Assembly (NCBI GenBank): GCA_949035555.1
Contig: CAROLD010000010.1
Coordinates: 1 to 61,135, forward strand
Source: an uncultured bacterium
GTDB taxonomy: Bacteria > Cyanobacteriota > Vampirovibrionia > Gastranaerophilales > Gastranaerophilaceae
Length of the DNA stretch: 61,135 nucleotides
Direction: 5' to 3'
Below, piece by piece: positions 9,169 through 18,251 of the stretch. Every line of letters starts with the position of its first letter. Position 1 is the first letter of the stretch. A program made the position numbers and the translations under genes. Under the pieces are notes generated by a model, which was not told the origin of the DNA, ran no database searches, and saw nothing but the letters and a program-made list of their open reading frames with translations.

Positions 9169-11031
9169 ATGGAAAAAACATCATTAAATATTGATATAAG
9201 ACAAGAGCAGTTAAATGCTCAGGAAGAAATAAAAAAACAAGGTTTGAGAGTCCTTGTTTGTGCCGGAACCGGTTGTGTTGCAAACGGCTCATTGAAAATT
9301 ATTGAAAAATTTAAAGAACTTGGAGCTGATGTTTCTGTTTTATCTGATTACGACAAAATGACAATTGTTCCTACAGGATGCCATGGTTTTTGTGAACAGG
9401 GAGTTCTTGTTATTATTCCTGCTAAAGATGTTACATACGTAAAGGTCCATGTTGAAGATGTTGAAGAAATTTACGAAAGTCATATTAAAAATGATAAACC
9501 TGTAGAAAGACTTCTTTATACAGATCCTAAAACTCATGAAAAAATTTACAGAAATGAAGATATAAATTTCTATGCTAAACAAACCAGAACTGCACTTGCA
9601 AATTGCGGACATATAAATGCTGAATGTCTCGATGAAGCGATTGCAGTACGGGGTTATGAAGCGTTAGCAAAAGTTTTGGAAGAAAATAATCCTGATGCCG
9701 TAGTGGATGAAATTGAAAAATCAGGTCTTCGCGGAAGAGGCGGTGGCGGCTTCCCAACCGGAAGAAAATGGAGATTTACTGCGGCAAACAGAGGCGGAAA
9801 ATCTTATGTTGTATGCAACGGAGACGAAGGCGATCCGGGTGCATTTATGGATAGATCTGTTATGGAAGGCGACCCGCACAAATTATTGGAAGGTATTGCA
9901 ATTGCGGCATTTGCTATAGGTGCTGATGAAGCATATATTTATGTTCGTGCCGAATATCCGCTTGCAATTAAACGTTTGCGAAAAGCAATTGCAGATGCTG
10001 AAGAAAGACATTATTTAGGTCAGAATATCATGGGTTCAGGATTTAATCTTGAAATCCATATTAAAGAAGGTGCGGGAGCTTTTGTTTGCGGTGAAGAAAC
10101 TGCCCTGATTGCTTCAATTGAAGGTGAACGCGGTATGCCTAGACCAAAACCTCCATTCCCAGCTAATAAAGGTTTGTTCGGAAGACCAACCCTTATCAAT
10201 AATGTTGAAACTCTTGCTAATGTCCCTGTAATAATTTTAAAAGGGGCGGATTGGTTCAGCTCTATGGGAACAGAAACTTCCAAAGGTACCAAAACTTTTG
10301 CCCTGACAGGTGAAGTTAATAATACAGGGCTTATTGAGGTTCCGATGGGTACTACTTTACGCGAAATTATTTTTGATATCGGCGGCGGTGTTCGTAACGG
10401 CAAAAAATTCAAAGCTGTTCAAATCGGCGGTCCTTCCGGCGGTTGTTTGACTGAAGAACATCTTGATATTCCTATGGATTACGATAACCTTATTAAAGCC
10501 GGCGCAATGGTAGGCTCAGGCGGTTTGGTTGTAATGGCGGAAGATACATGTATTGTTGAAGTTGCAAGATTTTTCATGAACTTCACTCAGCACGAAAGCT
10601 GCGGTAAATGTGTTCCTTGCCGTGAAGGTACCAAAAATATGCTTAAAATTTTGGAAAAAATTGTTGCAGGTAAAGGTGAAATGAAAGACCTTAATTTGCT
10701 TGAAGAACTAGCTCAAACAGTTAAAGACGGTTCTTTGTGCGGGCTTGGTAAAACCGCTCCTAACCCTGTTTTGTCTACTCTCAAATACTTTAGAGATGAA
10801 TATATTGCACATATTAAGGATAAAAAATGTCCGGCAGGTGTTTGTACTGCGATGAAGAAAATTGTTATTGAAGAATCTCTTTGTAAAGGCTGTACAAAAT
10901 GTGCAAGAACTTGTCCTGTCGGTGCAATATCAGGTACTGTTAAACAGCCTCACCATATTGATCAATCTAAATGTATTAAGTGCGAAGCTTGTTTAACCAA
11001 TTGTCCGTTCAAAGCTATTGTTTTAGAGTAA
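9169..11031 (+). CDS. NuoF-like flavin subunit of trimeric hydrogenase (HydB type)
   Basis: A 620-residue NADH- and FMN-binding subunit. An N-terminal thioredoxin-like [2Fe-2S] domain has Cys31, Cys36, Cys71 and Cys75. The NADH/FMN region contains LRGRGGGGFPTGRKW, CNGDEGDPGAFMDRS and VCGEETALIASIEG. The NuoF [4Fe-4S] site is ESCGKCVPC (Cys478, 481, 484) with a later Cys in SLCGLGK. The last 55 residues are a 2x[4Fe-4S] ferredoxin (CKGCTKCARTCP, CIKCEACLTNCP). This domain order is that of HydB in electron-bifurcating hydrogenases, where FMN splits electrons between NADH and ferredoxin. It lies between the E-like and catalytic subunits. Confidence 0.95.
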   Translation: MEKTSLNIDIRQEQLNAQEEIKKQGLRVLVCAGTGCVANGSLKIIEKFKELGADVSVLSDYDKMTIVPTGCHGFCEQGVLVIIPAKDVTYVKVHVEDVEEIYESHIKNDKPVERLLYTDPKTHEKIYRNEDINFYAKQTRTALANCGHINAECLDEAIAVRGYEALAKVLEENNPDAVVDEIEKSGLRGRGGGGFPTGRKWRFTAANRGGKSYVVCNGDEGDPGAFMDRSVMEGDPHKLLEGIAIAAFAIGADEAYIYVRAEYPLAIKRLRKAIADAEERHYLGQNIMGSGFNLEIHIKEGAGAFVCGEETALIASIEGERGMPRPKPPFPANKGLFGRPTLINNVETLANVPVIILKGADWFSSMGTETSKGTKTFALTGEVNNTGLIEVPMGTTLREIIFDIGGGVRNGKKFKAVQIGGPSGGCLTEEHLDIPMDYDNLIKAGAMVGSGGLVVMAEDTCIVEVARFFMNFTQHESCGKCVPCREGTKNMLKILEKIVAGKGEMKDLNLLEELAQTVKDGSLCGLGKTAPNPVLSTLKYFRDEYIAHIKDKKCPAGVCTAMKKIVIEESLCKGCTKCARTCPVGAISGTVKQPHHIDQSKCIKCEACLTNCPFKAIVLE

Positions 11032-11054
11032 CTTACAAATAAAGGAATAAAAAA

Positions 11055-12806
11055 ATGACTGATAAAAAAATATTATTTATAGACGGAAAAGAGGTTGAAT
11101 TTACCGATGAACCAAACCTGCTTGAAGTAATACGCAAAGCAGGCATGAATGTTCCGACTTTTTGTTACCGTCCGGATTTAACATCATTCGGCGCTTGTAG
11201 AATGTGTGTTGTTGAAGTTGAAGGCAGAGGTATCCAATCTTCTTGTACTATGCCGCCAGAAAACGGTTTGAAAATTCACCTTAATACAGAAAAAACAAGA
11301 CGAATTAGAAAAACTGTTCTTGAACTTCTTCTTGCAAACCACGATAGAAAGTGTTTGACATGCGACAGAAGCGGGAATTGTGAACTTCAACAATATGCGG
11401 AAGAATATGGTATTAAAAATATAAGATTTCCTGACAAAGATTTAGATGACTATTTACCTGTTGATGACAGTAGTCCTTCGCTTGTTAGAGATCCTAACAA
11501 GTGTATTCTCTGTGGTGCGTGTGTCAGAGCTTGTACAGAATTCCAAGGACATTCTGTTCTCGGATTTGCTAACCGTGGTTCAAAAACCGTTGTTCAACCG
11601 CTGGGAGGAAGACCGCTAGGACAGGTTGATTGTGTTAACTGTGGTCAATGTGCGGCAGTTTGTCCTACCGGAGCTTTAACAATAAAAGATGAAACTGACA
11701 AAGTCTGGGATGAAATTACTAATCCTAATAAAATAGTTGTTGTTCAAATGGCACCTGCAACCCGTGTTGCGCTTGGTGAAATGTTTGGTCTTCCTGCAGG
11801 TGAAAATACTATAGGGCTTATGAATGCGGCATTGAGAAAAATAGGTTTCAATCTGGTCTTTGATACAAATTTCTCAGCAGACTTAACTATTATGGAAGAA
11901 GCTACCGAGTTCCTGGAAAGACTTAAGTCTGGTAAAAATTTGCCGCTGTTTACTTCTTGCTGTCCTGCGTGGATTAAGTATCTTGAAACAGCTCATCCTG
12001 ATATGCTTCATCATTTATCAAGTTGTAAATCTCCTATGAGTATGTTATCTCCTGTTCTTGTGGATTTAGTTCCTAAGAATTTTAATATTGACAGAGAAAA
12101 CCTTGTAGTTGTCGCGGTTATGCCTTGTACTGCTAAAAAATACGAGTGCAAAAGACCTGAAATGTACAGAAATGGCAGACCGGATACTGATTATGTAATT
12201 ACAACACAAGAACTCGGTAAGATGATCAAGGCGGCAGGTATCGACTTCAAATCTTTATTACCTGAGACTAACGACTCTCCGTTCGGAGAATATTCTGGAG
12301 CAGGTACTATATTTGGCGCATCCGGCGGTGTGGCGGAAGCAGCTGTTCGTACAGCATATGAGTTTGCAGCCGGTGAACCTTTAAATGATGTTGATATTAA
12401 ACAAATGAGAGGTACAAATAATCGTTCAAGAAGTATTGAGCTTGATATTAAAGGTACAAAACTTGTTGTACGCATCGTCTCTACCCTTGCAGAAGCAGAA
12501 AAAGCAATTCAGGAAATCAAAGCTGGTACTGCTGATTTTCAAATGCTTGAAGTTATGGCATGCCCGGGCGGCTGTATTAATGGCGGCGGTCAGCCGAGAA
12601 GCTGTGATGATGCCAACAGAAAGCAAATTAGAGCAGAAGGGTTGTACAAAGAAGATACTGAACTTCCGATAAGAAAATCTCATATGAATCCTTCAATTCA
12701 AAAGCTTTATCAAGAATATTTGGAACATCCTAACTCTCATAAAGCTCACGAAATATTGCATACCGTATACTCGGATAAATTTGCAGGCTCATATAAAGAT
12801 ATTTAA
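11055..12806 (+). CDS. [FeFe] hydrogenase catalytic subunit (HydA type)
   Basis: A 583-residue iron-only hydrogenase. It has an N-terminal plant-type [2Fe-2S] domain (FCYRPDLTSFGACRMC), a His-Cys [4Fe-4S] segment (HDRKCLTCDRSGNC), a two-cluster ferredoxin (CILCGACVRAC, CVNCGQCAAVCP) and the H-cluster domain. The H-cluster signatures are intact: FTSCCPAW (Cys302), MPCTAKKYE (Cys358) and MACPGGCINGG (Cys503, Cys507). A short C-terminal small-subunit-like tail follows. With the two genes upstream it forms a trimeric, probably bifurcating, NADH/ferredoxin hydrogenase; direction in vivo (H2 release in fermentation is most likely) cannot be read from sequence. Maturases HydE, HydF and HydG are not in the window. 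Confidence 0.96.
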   Translation: MTDKKILFIDGKEVEFTDEPNLLEVIRKAGMNVPTFCYRPDLTSFGACRMCVVEVEGRGIQSSCTMPPENGLKIHLNTEKTRRIRKTVLELLLANHDRKCLTCDRSGNCELQQYAEEYGIKNIRFPDKDLDDYLPVDDSSPSLVRDPNKCILCGACVRACTEFQGHSVLGFANRGSKTVVQPLGGRPLGQVDCVNCGQCAAVCPTGALTIKDETDKVWDEITNPNKIVVVQMAPATRVALGEMFGLPAGENTIGLMNAALRKIGFNLVFDTNFSADLTIMEEATEFLERLKSGKNLPLFTSCCPAWIKYLETAHPDMLHHLSSCKSPMSMLSPVLVDLVPKNFNIDRENLVVVAVMPCTAKKYECKRPEMYRNGRPDTDYVITTQELGKMIKAAGIDFKSLLPETNDSPFGEYSGAGTIFGASGGVAEAAVRTAYEFAAGEPLNDVDIKQMRGTNNRSRSIELDIKGTKLVVRIVSTLAEAEKAIQEIKAGTADFQMLEVMACPGGCINGGGQPRSCDDANRKQIRAEGLYKEDTELPIRKSHMNPSIQKLYQEYLEHPNSHKAHEILHTVYSDKFAGSYKDI

Positions 12807-12811
12807 GAACA

Positions 12812-12850
12812 TCAAAAGAGTGGCGGGAAAATTTCCCGCCACTCTTTTGA
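12812..12850. terminator. Bidirectional terminator, hydrogenase operon / typA
   Basis: A near-perfect hairpin with arms 12812-12830 and 12832-12850, GC-rich in its inner half (gtggcggga), with A and T runs flanking the inner stem. It sits between the converging hydrogenase operon and typA. Confidence 0.85.
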
Positions 12851-12855
12851 TTCTG

Positions 12856-14652
12856 TTAATTATAAATTTTCTTTGTTAAGTCTGCTTTTCTTAGTCTGAT
12901 ATTTTCAGGTGTAATTTCAACCAATTCATCGTCGCCAAGATATTCAAGAGATTCTTCCAATGATAAAATTTTAGGTGCTTGTAGTGTAACCATTACATCA
13001 GCTGTTGAACTTCTCATATTGGTTAACTTTTTAGTTTTGCAAATGTTTACTACAATATCCTGCGGTCTGTTGCATTCACCAATAATCATACCTCTGTAAA
13101 CCTTTGTTTTTGGAGTAACAAAGAATACTCCGCGATCTTCATACTGTGCTAATGCATATGGAATAGCTTCACCCTGTTCGTGAGCAATAATAGAACCGCT
13201 TCTCTGTCTAGGAATTTCGCCGGCGTATGGTCTGTAATGGAGGAATGTATGGTACATTATACCTTCACCGCGAGTCATACGGATGAATTCACTTCTAAAG
13301 CCGATTAATCCTCTTGCCGGAATATGGAATGTTAAGTTTGTTCTGCCTTTTGAATTTTGCATATCTTTCATTTCGGCTTTTCTGCCGGCTAATCTTTCAA
13401 TTGCTGAACCTGCGTATTCTTCAGGAACATCAATTATAAGATTTTCATAAGGTTCGCAATGTTCTCCGTTGATATTTTTGAAGATTACCTCAGGTTTAGA
13501 TACAGAAAATTCATATCCTTCACGTCTCATTGTTTCTATAAGAATACTTAAATGGAGTTCACCTCTGCCTGAGACTTTAAAGCAATCTGTAGAATCCGTA
13601 TCTTCAACTCTTAAACTAACATTCTTTTCAAGTTCGTTATATAAGCGTTTTCTTATTTGTCGAGAAGTAACAAATTTTCCTTCTTGACCTGCGAATGGAC
13701 TGTCATTTACCGCAAAATTCATTTGCAAAGTCGGTTCATCAACAGTGATTAAAGGTAACGCTTCCGGATTTGCTGGATCACAAATAGTTTCTCCTATTTG
13801 GATATCTGAAAATCCGGCAATACCAACTATATCACCTGCTGATGCACTTTCAATTTCTACTCTGCCTAAATCTTTAAAACCAAATAATTTAACGATTTTA
13901 CCTCTTTCTTGTGAGCCGTCTGCGTGGAGAACGCAAACTTGGTCTTGAGAGTTTATTTTTCCGTTAGCAATACGACCAACAACAATTCTTCCAACATATT
14001 CATTGTAATCAAGCGTTGTTGCTCTGAATTGGAAAGGTGCGTTTTCATCTCCGACAGGCGGTTGAATGTTTTTTATAATGCTGTCTAGAAGCGGAACCAT
14101 ATCTTTCCTTTCATCTTCAAGCTCATTAACAGCAAATCCGTTCAAGCTGCTTGAAAATATGAATGGGAAATCTATTAAATCTTCTCTGTCAGTAAGTTCA
14201 GTGAATAAATCAAAAACTTTGTCGAGAGCTGTAAGAGGTTCAGCTGCCGGTTTATCAATTTTATTAATTACAACAATAATTTTTAAACCAAGTTCAAGTG
14301 CTTTTGATAATACAAATCTTGTTTGAGGCATTGGACCTTCAGCGGCATCTACAATAAGTAATGCTCCGTCAACCATGCCGAGTACTCGTTCAACTTCACC
14401 ACCAAAATCTGCGTGACCCGGGGTGTCAACAACATTAATTTTAGTTCCTTTGTAATCAATAGAAATGTTTTTAGAAAGAATTGTAATACCTCTTTCTCTT
14501 TCCAAATCATTGCTGTCTAAAACACGTTCTTCTATGTGCTGATTTTCTCTAAACACACCGGCTTGTTTTAGTAAGCAGTCAACCAGTGTGGTTTTCCCAT
14601 GGTCAACGTGTGCAATAATTGCTATATTTCTTATATTTTCGTTACTTGTCAT
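12856..14652 (-). CDS. typA: Translational GTPase TypA/BipA
   Basis: Ribosome-associated GTPase involved in 50S assembly and stress adaptation. G1 is AHVDHGKTTL, G3 is VDTPGHADFGGE and G4 is INKIDKP. EF-G-like domain II, domains III and V and the BipA-specific C-terminal domain follow, with the block MRREGYEFSVSKPEV. The ATG at 14652 (598 residues) is chosen over an upstream in-frame TTG at 14664 because it matches the usual N-terminus and has a GGCGG-like site just upstream. It is monocistronic, with its own promoter and a small palindrome upstream. Confidence 0.95.
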   Translation of the reverse strand: MTSNENIRNIAIIAHVDHGKTTLVDCLLKQAGVFRENQHIEERVLDSNDLERERGITILSKNISIDYKGTKINVVDTPGHADFGGEVERVLGMVDGALLIVDAAEGPMPQTRFVLSKALELGLKIIVVINKIDKPAAEPLTALDKVFDLFTELTDREDLIDFPFIFSSSLNGFAVNELEDERKDMVPLLDSIIKNIQPPVGDENAPFQFRATTLDYNEYVGRIVVGRIANGKINSQDQVCVLHADGSQERGKIVKLFGFKDLGRVEIESASAGDIVGIAGFSDIQIGETICDPANPEALPLITVDEPTLQMNFAVNDSPFAGQEGKFVTSRQIRKRLYNELEKNVSLRVEDTDSTDCFKVSGRGELHLSILIETMRREGYEFSVSKPEVIFKNINGEHCEPYENLIIDVPEEYAGSAIERLAGRKAEMKDMQNSKGRTNLTFHIPARGLIGFRSEFIRMTRGEGIMYHTFLHYRPYAGEIPRQRSGSIIAHEQGEAIPYALAQYEDRGVFFVTPKTKVYRGMIIGECNRPQDIVVNICKTKKLTNMRSSTADVMVTLQAPKILSLEESLEYLGDDELVEITPENIRLRKADLTKKIYN

Positions 14653-14677
14653 ACATACCGCCAATCATAATTTGTTT

Positions 14678-14694
14678 AGTGTAAATGTTACACT
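14678..14694. promoter_or_regulatory. Palindromic candidate operator upstream of typA
   Basis: AGTGTAA-ATG-TTACACT, a perfect 7-bp inverted repeat with a 3-nt centre, starts 3 bases downstream of the typA -10 box and covers the expected transcription start, a position suited to repression. No regulator is identified. Confidence 0.35.
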
Positions 14695-14697
14695 TTT

Positions 14698-14726
14698 ATA
14701 ATAAAACGGTGAAGACTATTTTTCAA
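14698..14726 (-). promoter_or_regulatory. Promoter of typA
   Basis: On the minus strand, TTGAAA (14726-14721) and TATTAT (14703-14698) are separated by 17 bp, about 45 bases upstream of the typA start. Confidence 0.5.
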
Positions 14727-14753
14727 TAGTAAAACAAAAATGTTTATATATAA

Positions 14754-16142
14754 TTAATTTTCTTGAGGTTTATATGCAATGTAGGCGCAAGTGAAGCAAA
14801 TTATACCGAATAAAATTCCGAAGCCCATTGTCCAGTGATAAGATGTTAAAAATGCGCTACTATAATTTAATCCGTCATTTAGTAAAATATTTCTAAAGCT
14901 TTCAAATAACGTAATAGTTATTGCAACACCTAAGATATTCCCGAGGTTTCGCGATAGTGATAAAATGCCGCTGGCGATACCGAGTTCTTCTTTTTTGACA
15001 CTGGTTATAATTGCATTATTTGACGGAGACTGAAAACATCCGTTTCCTATTCCCATAACGACAGATGCGGCAATGATTTGCCACATTTTTGTAGTTGTGT
15101 CAAATGTTGTAAAAATTATCAGTGCAATTATATATATCGCAGGTCCAATCAATGTTAATGCTCTTCCTCCATGTTTTCCTGCCCAGCTTCCTGCAAATGG
15201 AGCAACTGCACTTGAAGCAACCGAATATGGTAAAATCAGTAAACCTGTTATTAAAGCGTTATATTTTACAATCTCCTGTAAAAAAAATGGCAGAAGAATT
15301 CCGTTTGTAAACATTGCCATATATGATGTCATCACAGCAATATTCCCGAATGTAAAAGTTTTAATTTTAAACATTTTAAAATTAATAAGTGGATAATTGA
15401 TTTTGCTGTCTCTAAAATAGAATAACCCGCCAAAAATGAGAGTTAAAATTCCTAATGATATAATTTTTAGCGATTTCCATCCCCATTCGTGACCTTCAGA
15501 AATTGCCAGCAGCAGTGCAAAAAGTGCAATTGTGAAATACAAAAATCCTTTATAATCAAATTTAAAAGTTTTTTTCTTTATATACTTTGGAACCAATTTA
15601 TACGAAAAATAGGCTCCAATTATTGCAAGCGGTACAGCAGGTAAAAAGATTGTCCTCCATCCAAAAAAGTTTATTAGCGCTCCGCCAATAGCCGGTCCGC
15701 TCATACCGCCTACCGCAACGAGACAAGCATTTATCCCCAGAGCTTTACCTCTTTTTTCACCTTTAAAAAGGGTTGCTATGACCGCAGGACCATTTGCCAT
15801 CATTATTGATGCTCCCAGAGCTTCAATGCATCGGTAAAAAATCAATAAATAAAAATTGGGCGCGGTTGAGTTTAAGAAAGCCCCTAATGCAAAAATTGTA
15901 AAGCCTATACTGTATATTTTATTTTTAGGGAAAATATCTCCGAGTTTGCCAAAGAATGGGAGGAATACTGTCAATACAAGCATATAGGCAATAACAACCC
16001 ATTGAACTTCGGATATGTCAATATGAAGCCCTCTAGCGATAGGATATAATGCAAGATTTACGGTTGAGCTGTCAAGCATCCCCAAAAAATTTCCCATTAT
16101 AACAAGCAAGCAAATTATGTTTTTTATTTTTTCGTTTTTCAT
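14754..16142 (-). CDS. MFS drug/metabolite exporter, DHA2 (14-helix) family
   Basis: A 462-residue inner-membrane transporter with about 14 hydrophobic segments, the number typical of the DHA2 (EmrB/QacA) family of proton-driven exporters. Motif A appears as GKLGDIFPKNK after helix 2, preceded by LDSSTVNLALYPIARGL, the helix-1 D-x-T/S-x-V-N-V-A-L-P block of the family. A second basic loop, KKYIKKK, lies near the centre. It stands alone between typA and the pilin-like gene, reading away from the latter. The substrate cannot be predicted. No clear ribosome site precedes the ATG. Confidence 0.88.
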   Translation of the reverse strand: MKNEKIKNIICLLVIMGNFLGMLDSSTVNLALYPIARGLHIDISEVQWVVIAYMLVLTVFLPFFGKLGDIFPKNKIYSIGFTIFALGAFLNSTAPNFYLLIFYRCIEALGASIMMANGPAVIATLFKGEKRGKALGINACLVAVGGMSGPAIGGALINFFGWRTIFLPAVPLAIIGAYFSYKLVPKYIKKKTFKFDYKGFLYFTIALFALLLAISEGHEWGWKSLKIISLGILTLIFGGLFYFRDSKINYPLINFKMFKIKTFTFGNIAVMTSYMAMFTNGILLPFFLQEIVKYNALITGLLILPYSVASSAVAPFAGSWAGKHGGRALTLIGPAIYIIALIIFTTFDTTTKMWQIIAASVVMGIGNGCFQSPSNNAIITSVKKEELGIASGILSLSRNLGNILGVAITITLFESFRNILLNDGLNYSSAFLTSYHWTMGFGILFGIICFTCAYIAYKPQEN

Positions 16143-16240
16143 AACTTAATTTTATCACGTATTAAATAAGTATTATGTAAAGTTTTGTAATAACTTGAAT
16201 GATAAATATACATATAATTTTAATACATATGCATCCGGTC

Positions 16241-16269
16241 TTGAATAATGTTTTAAAATTTGATATAAT
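16241..16269 (+). promoter_or_regulatory. Strong promoter of the first pilin/S74 operon
   Basis: TTGAAT (16241-16246), a 17-bp spacer and TATAAT (16264-16269), 33 bases upstream of the chosen start. This is among the best sigma70 matches in the window. Confidence 0.6.
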
Positions 16270-16301
16270 AATAATGTTAATTGTATATACGCTGGAGTTT
16301 T

Positions 16302-18239
16302 ATGAGGATGATTTTTAAAAATAAAAAATATGCTTTTTCGCTTACTGAATTGTTGATTGTAATTGTTGTACTGGCGGTATTATTTGCTGCATTGGCTCCG
16401 ATTATTACAAAGCGAAGAACTGGTGCAAATATATCTAATGAATCTGTCTGGAATTATGTAAACGATGATGAGCAGCAAAGAGATGCTTATTATGATCCAA
16501 ACATGACCAGATGGCCTTCAACTGCATATATTGGTTTAGATGCGAACAGGGTTGGGAATACTTCACCTGTTTCAAAAGTAGTACTAAAGGCAAGTAAAAC
16601 ACTGGATTATAAAAATATGCCTCAACGCCAAATTCAATTCCGTTTCGGTTCTGGTAATGGTGTGAATGCCGGCTCGTTGTTTTTTGATGATAGAGCAAAT
16701 TTAATGATTTCAGGAAACAATGATTCCTTTGTGAAAAATGCAGCTTCATCATCTTATGGTAATACCATTGCAGGTATAGGTTCTTTTGCGCATATAGGTT
16801 CCGGTAATTATAATACTGTTTATGGTGCAAATGTATTAAAAGGTGTATCTGAAGGTGCAGGTGTTGGTGCTGGCGCTATTTATACAGCTGTCGGGCAAAA
16901 GATTTTATACAATTCTCCAATGTACCATCGTAGAAAAAATATTTTTATCGGCTCAAACTCAGGTCAATCTGAGACGAAAGGAAGCATACCTGAGCTATCC
17001 TTAAGTAATAATGTTGCAGTTGGAAGCAATTCAATGGGTTCAACCGATTTTTATGGGGCTCGAAATGTATATTTAGGGTATCAGGTTGGAAACGGGGCAA
17101 AATCCGATCGTGGTACTGTAAATGATAATGTTATTGTCGGGTCACAATATTATACATCATCCAGCACAGGCTATTATGGCGCAGGTAAAAACGTAATTTT
17201 AGGCTATGATACTTTTGTTGGCGGACCTTATAATATCCAAAATTTAACCGTTGCAGGATATGCCGCATGTAATTCTTTTACATCCGCCGCACGTAACGGT
17301 TCCAGGACATGTTTGGGATATGCTTCAGGTGGCAGTAAGGGTATTGGAGGACAAGAAACTCCCGGTACTTTTGATACAGATTCTTACGATCACGTGTTCT
17401 TAGGAGGTGTTCCACTTCCATATAGAGGTGGTTTTAATGGTAGGGCTGTTGTAGAGGTCCATAATCAGGTTGCCTCTTTTCTTGATTCAAAGGTCGGCGA
17501 CCACAACGTTAAGCTAAAACCTAAAGTTTCTCCTACAGTTGTATTTAACTCTAATATTGTTATAAGAGGTAATCATTATTTGCCGGGTGATGGAGGAGCC
17601 TTTTTATCTACTAGTATGGCAGGTCTAAGGGCATTTAAACACGATATAATTACAAGAGATGCTGCTTATGTAACCAGCCGACGTACAGGTGACAGGTGCC
17701 GACGCCGCTTGTGGTGTTGTGGTAATAAAGCTTGGTTCTGGAATTGGGGAACAGAGACTCCTGCTGATTCATTTTCTGCCGCTTCCTTAGAGTATGACAC
17801 TCTTTGTACCAACAATCTTGGTTCTTACAATTTTAATAGCGCTTGTCCTCAGTTGCAGGTTTCGGATATCAGATTAAAAGATAATATTGCAGAGAATAAT
17901 AGCGGGCTTGAGGCTATAACCTCATTACTCCCATATAATTACACATTTAAATCTGACAACGAGAAAACACCTCAAAGCGGCGTAATTGCACAGGATTTGC
18001 AAAAAGTCTTTAAAAATTCCGTATATGAAGGAAAAGATAATTATTTGCGAATTCGTTGGGATGAAATGTTCTATGCTGCAATAAATGCAATTAAAGCTTT
18101 AGATAAAAAGTTAGAAAAAATTGCAACCGATATCTCCGGTATGGAAAAAGATGTTAATCACATAAAATCTACACACAAACAAATACAAACCAGAATTGTA
18201 TCTTTAAATAATCGTGCAGCAAGACTGGAAAAGAAATAA
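16302..18239 (+). CDS. Prepilin / beta-roll / S74 chaperone fusion protein, copy 1
   Basis: A 645-residue protein. Residues 1-35 are a type IV prepilin N-terminus: basic leader, KKYA|FSLTELLIV cleavage site with Ala at -1 and Glu at +5, then a hydrophobic helix. About 130-440 hold degenerate phage-fibre-like repeats (NVAVGSNSMG, NVYLGYQVG). A segment of roughly 100 residues with five Cys, several in CRRRLWCCG, precedes the C-terminal S74 intramolecular chaperone (SDIRLKD to RWDEMFYAAINAIK) and a coiled coil. Ser521 and Lys526 match the self-cleaving dyad of endosialidase chaperones. The ATG at 16302 has a GGAG site; an in-frame TTG upstream does not. Copy 2 begins 12 bases after the stop. Predicted surface or pilus-tip protein; function unknown. 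Confidence 0.85.
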   Translation: MRMIFKNKKYAFSLTELLIVIVVLAVLFAALAPIITKRRTGANISNESVWNYVNDDEQQRDAYYDPNMTRWPSTAYIGLDANRVGNTSPVSKVVLKASKTLDYKNMPQRQIQFRFGSGNGVNAGSLFFDDRANLMISGNNDSFVKNAASSSYGNTIAGIGSFAHIGSGNYNTVYGANVLKGVSEGAGVGAGAIYTAVGQKILYNSPMYHRRKNIFIGSNSGQSETKGSIPELSLSNNVAVGSNSMGSTDFYGARNVYLGYQVGNGAKSDRGTVNDNVIVGSQYYTSSSTGYYGAGKNVILGYDTFVGGPYNIQNLTVAGYAACNSFTSAARNGSRTCLGYASGGSKGIGGQETPGTFDTDSYDHVFLGGVPLPYRGGFNGRAVVEVHNQVASFLDSKVGDHNVKLKPKVSPTVVFNSNIVIRGNHYLPGDGGAFLSTSMAGLRAFKHDIITRDAAYVTSRRTGDRCRRRLWCCGNKAWFWNWGTETPADSFSAASLEYDTLCTNNLGSYNFNSACPQLQVSDIRLKDNIAENNSGLEAITSLLPYNYTFKSDNEKTPQSGVIAQDLQKVFKNSVYEGKDNYLRIRWDEMFYAAINAIKALDKKLEKIATDISGMEKDVNHIKSTHKQIQTRIVSLNNRAARLEKK

Positions 18240-18251
18240 TTGGAGTAAAAT

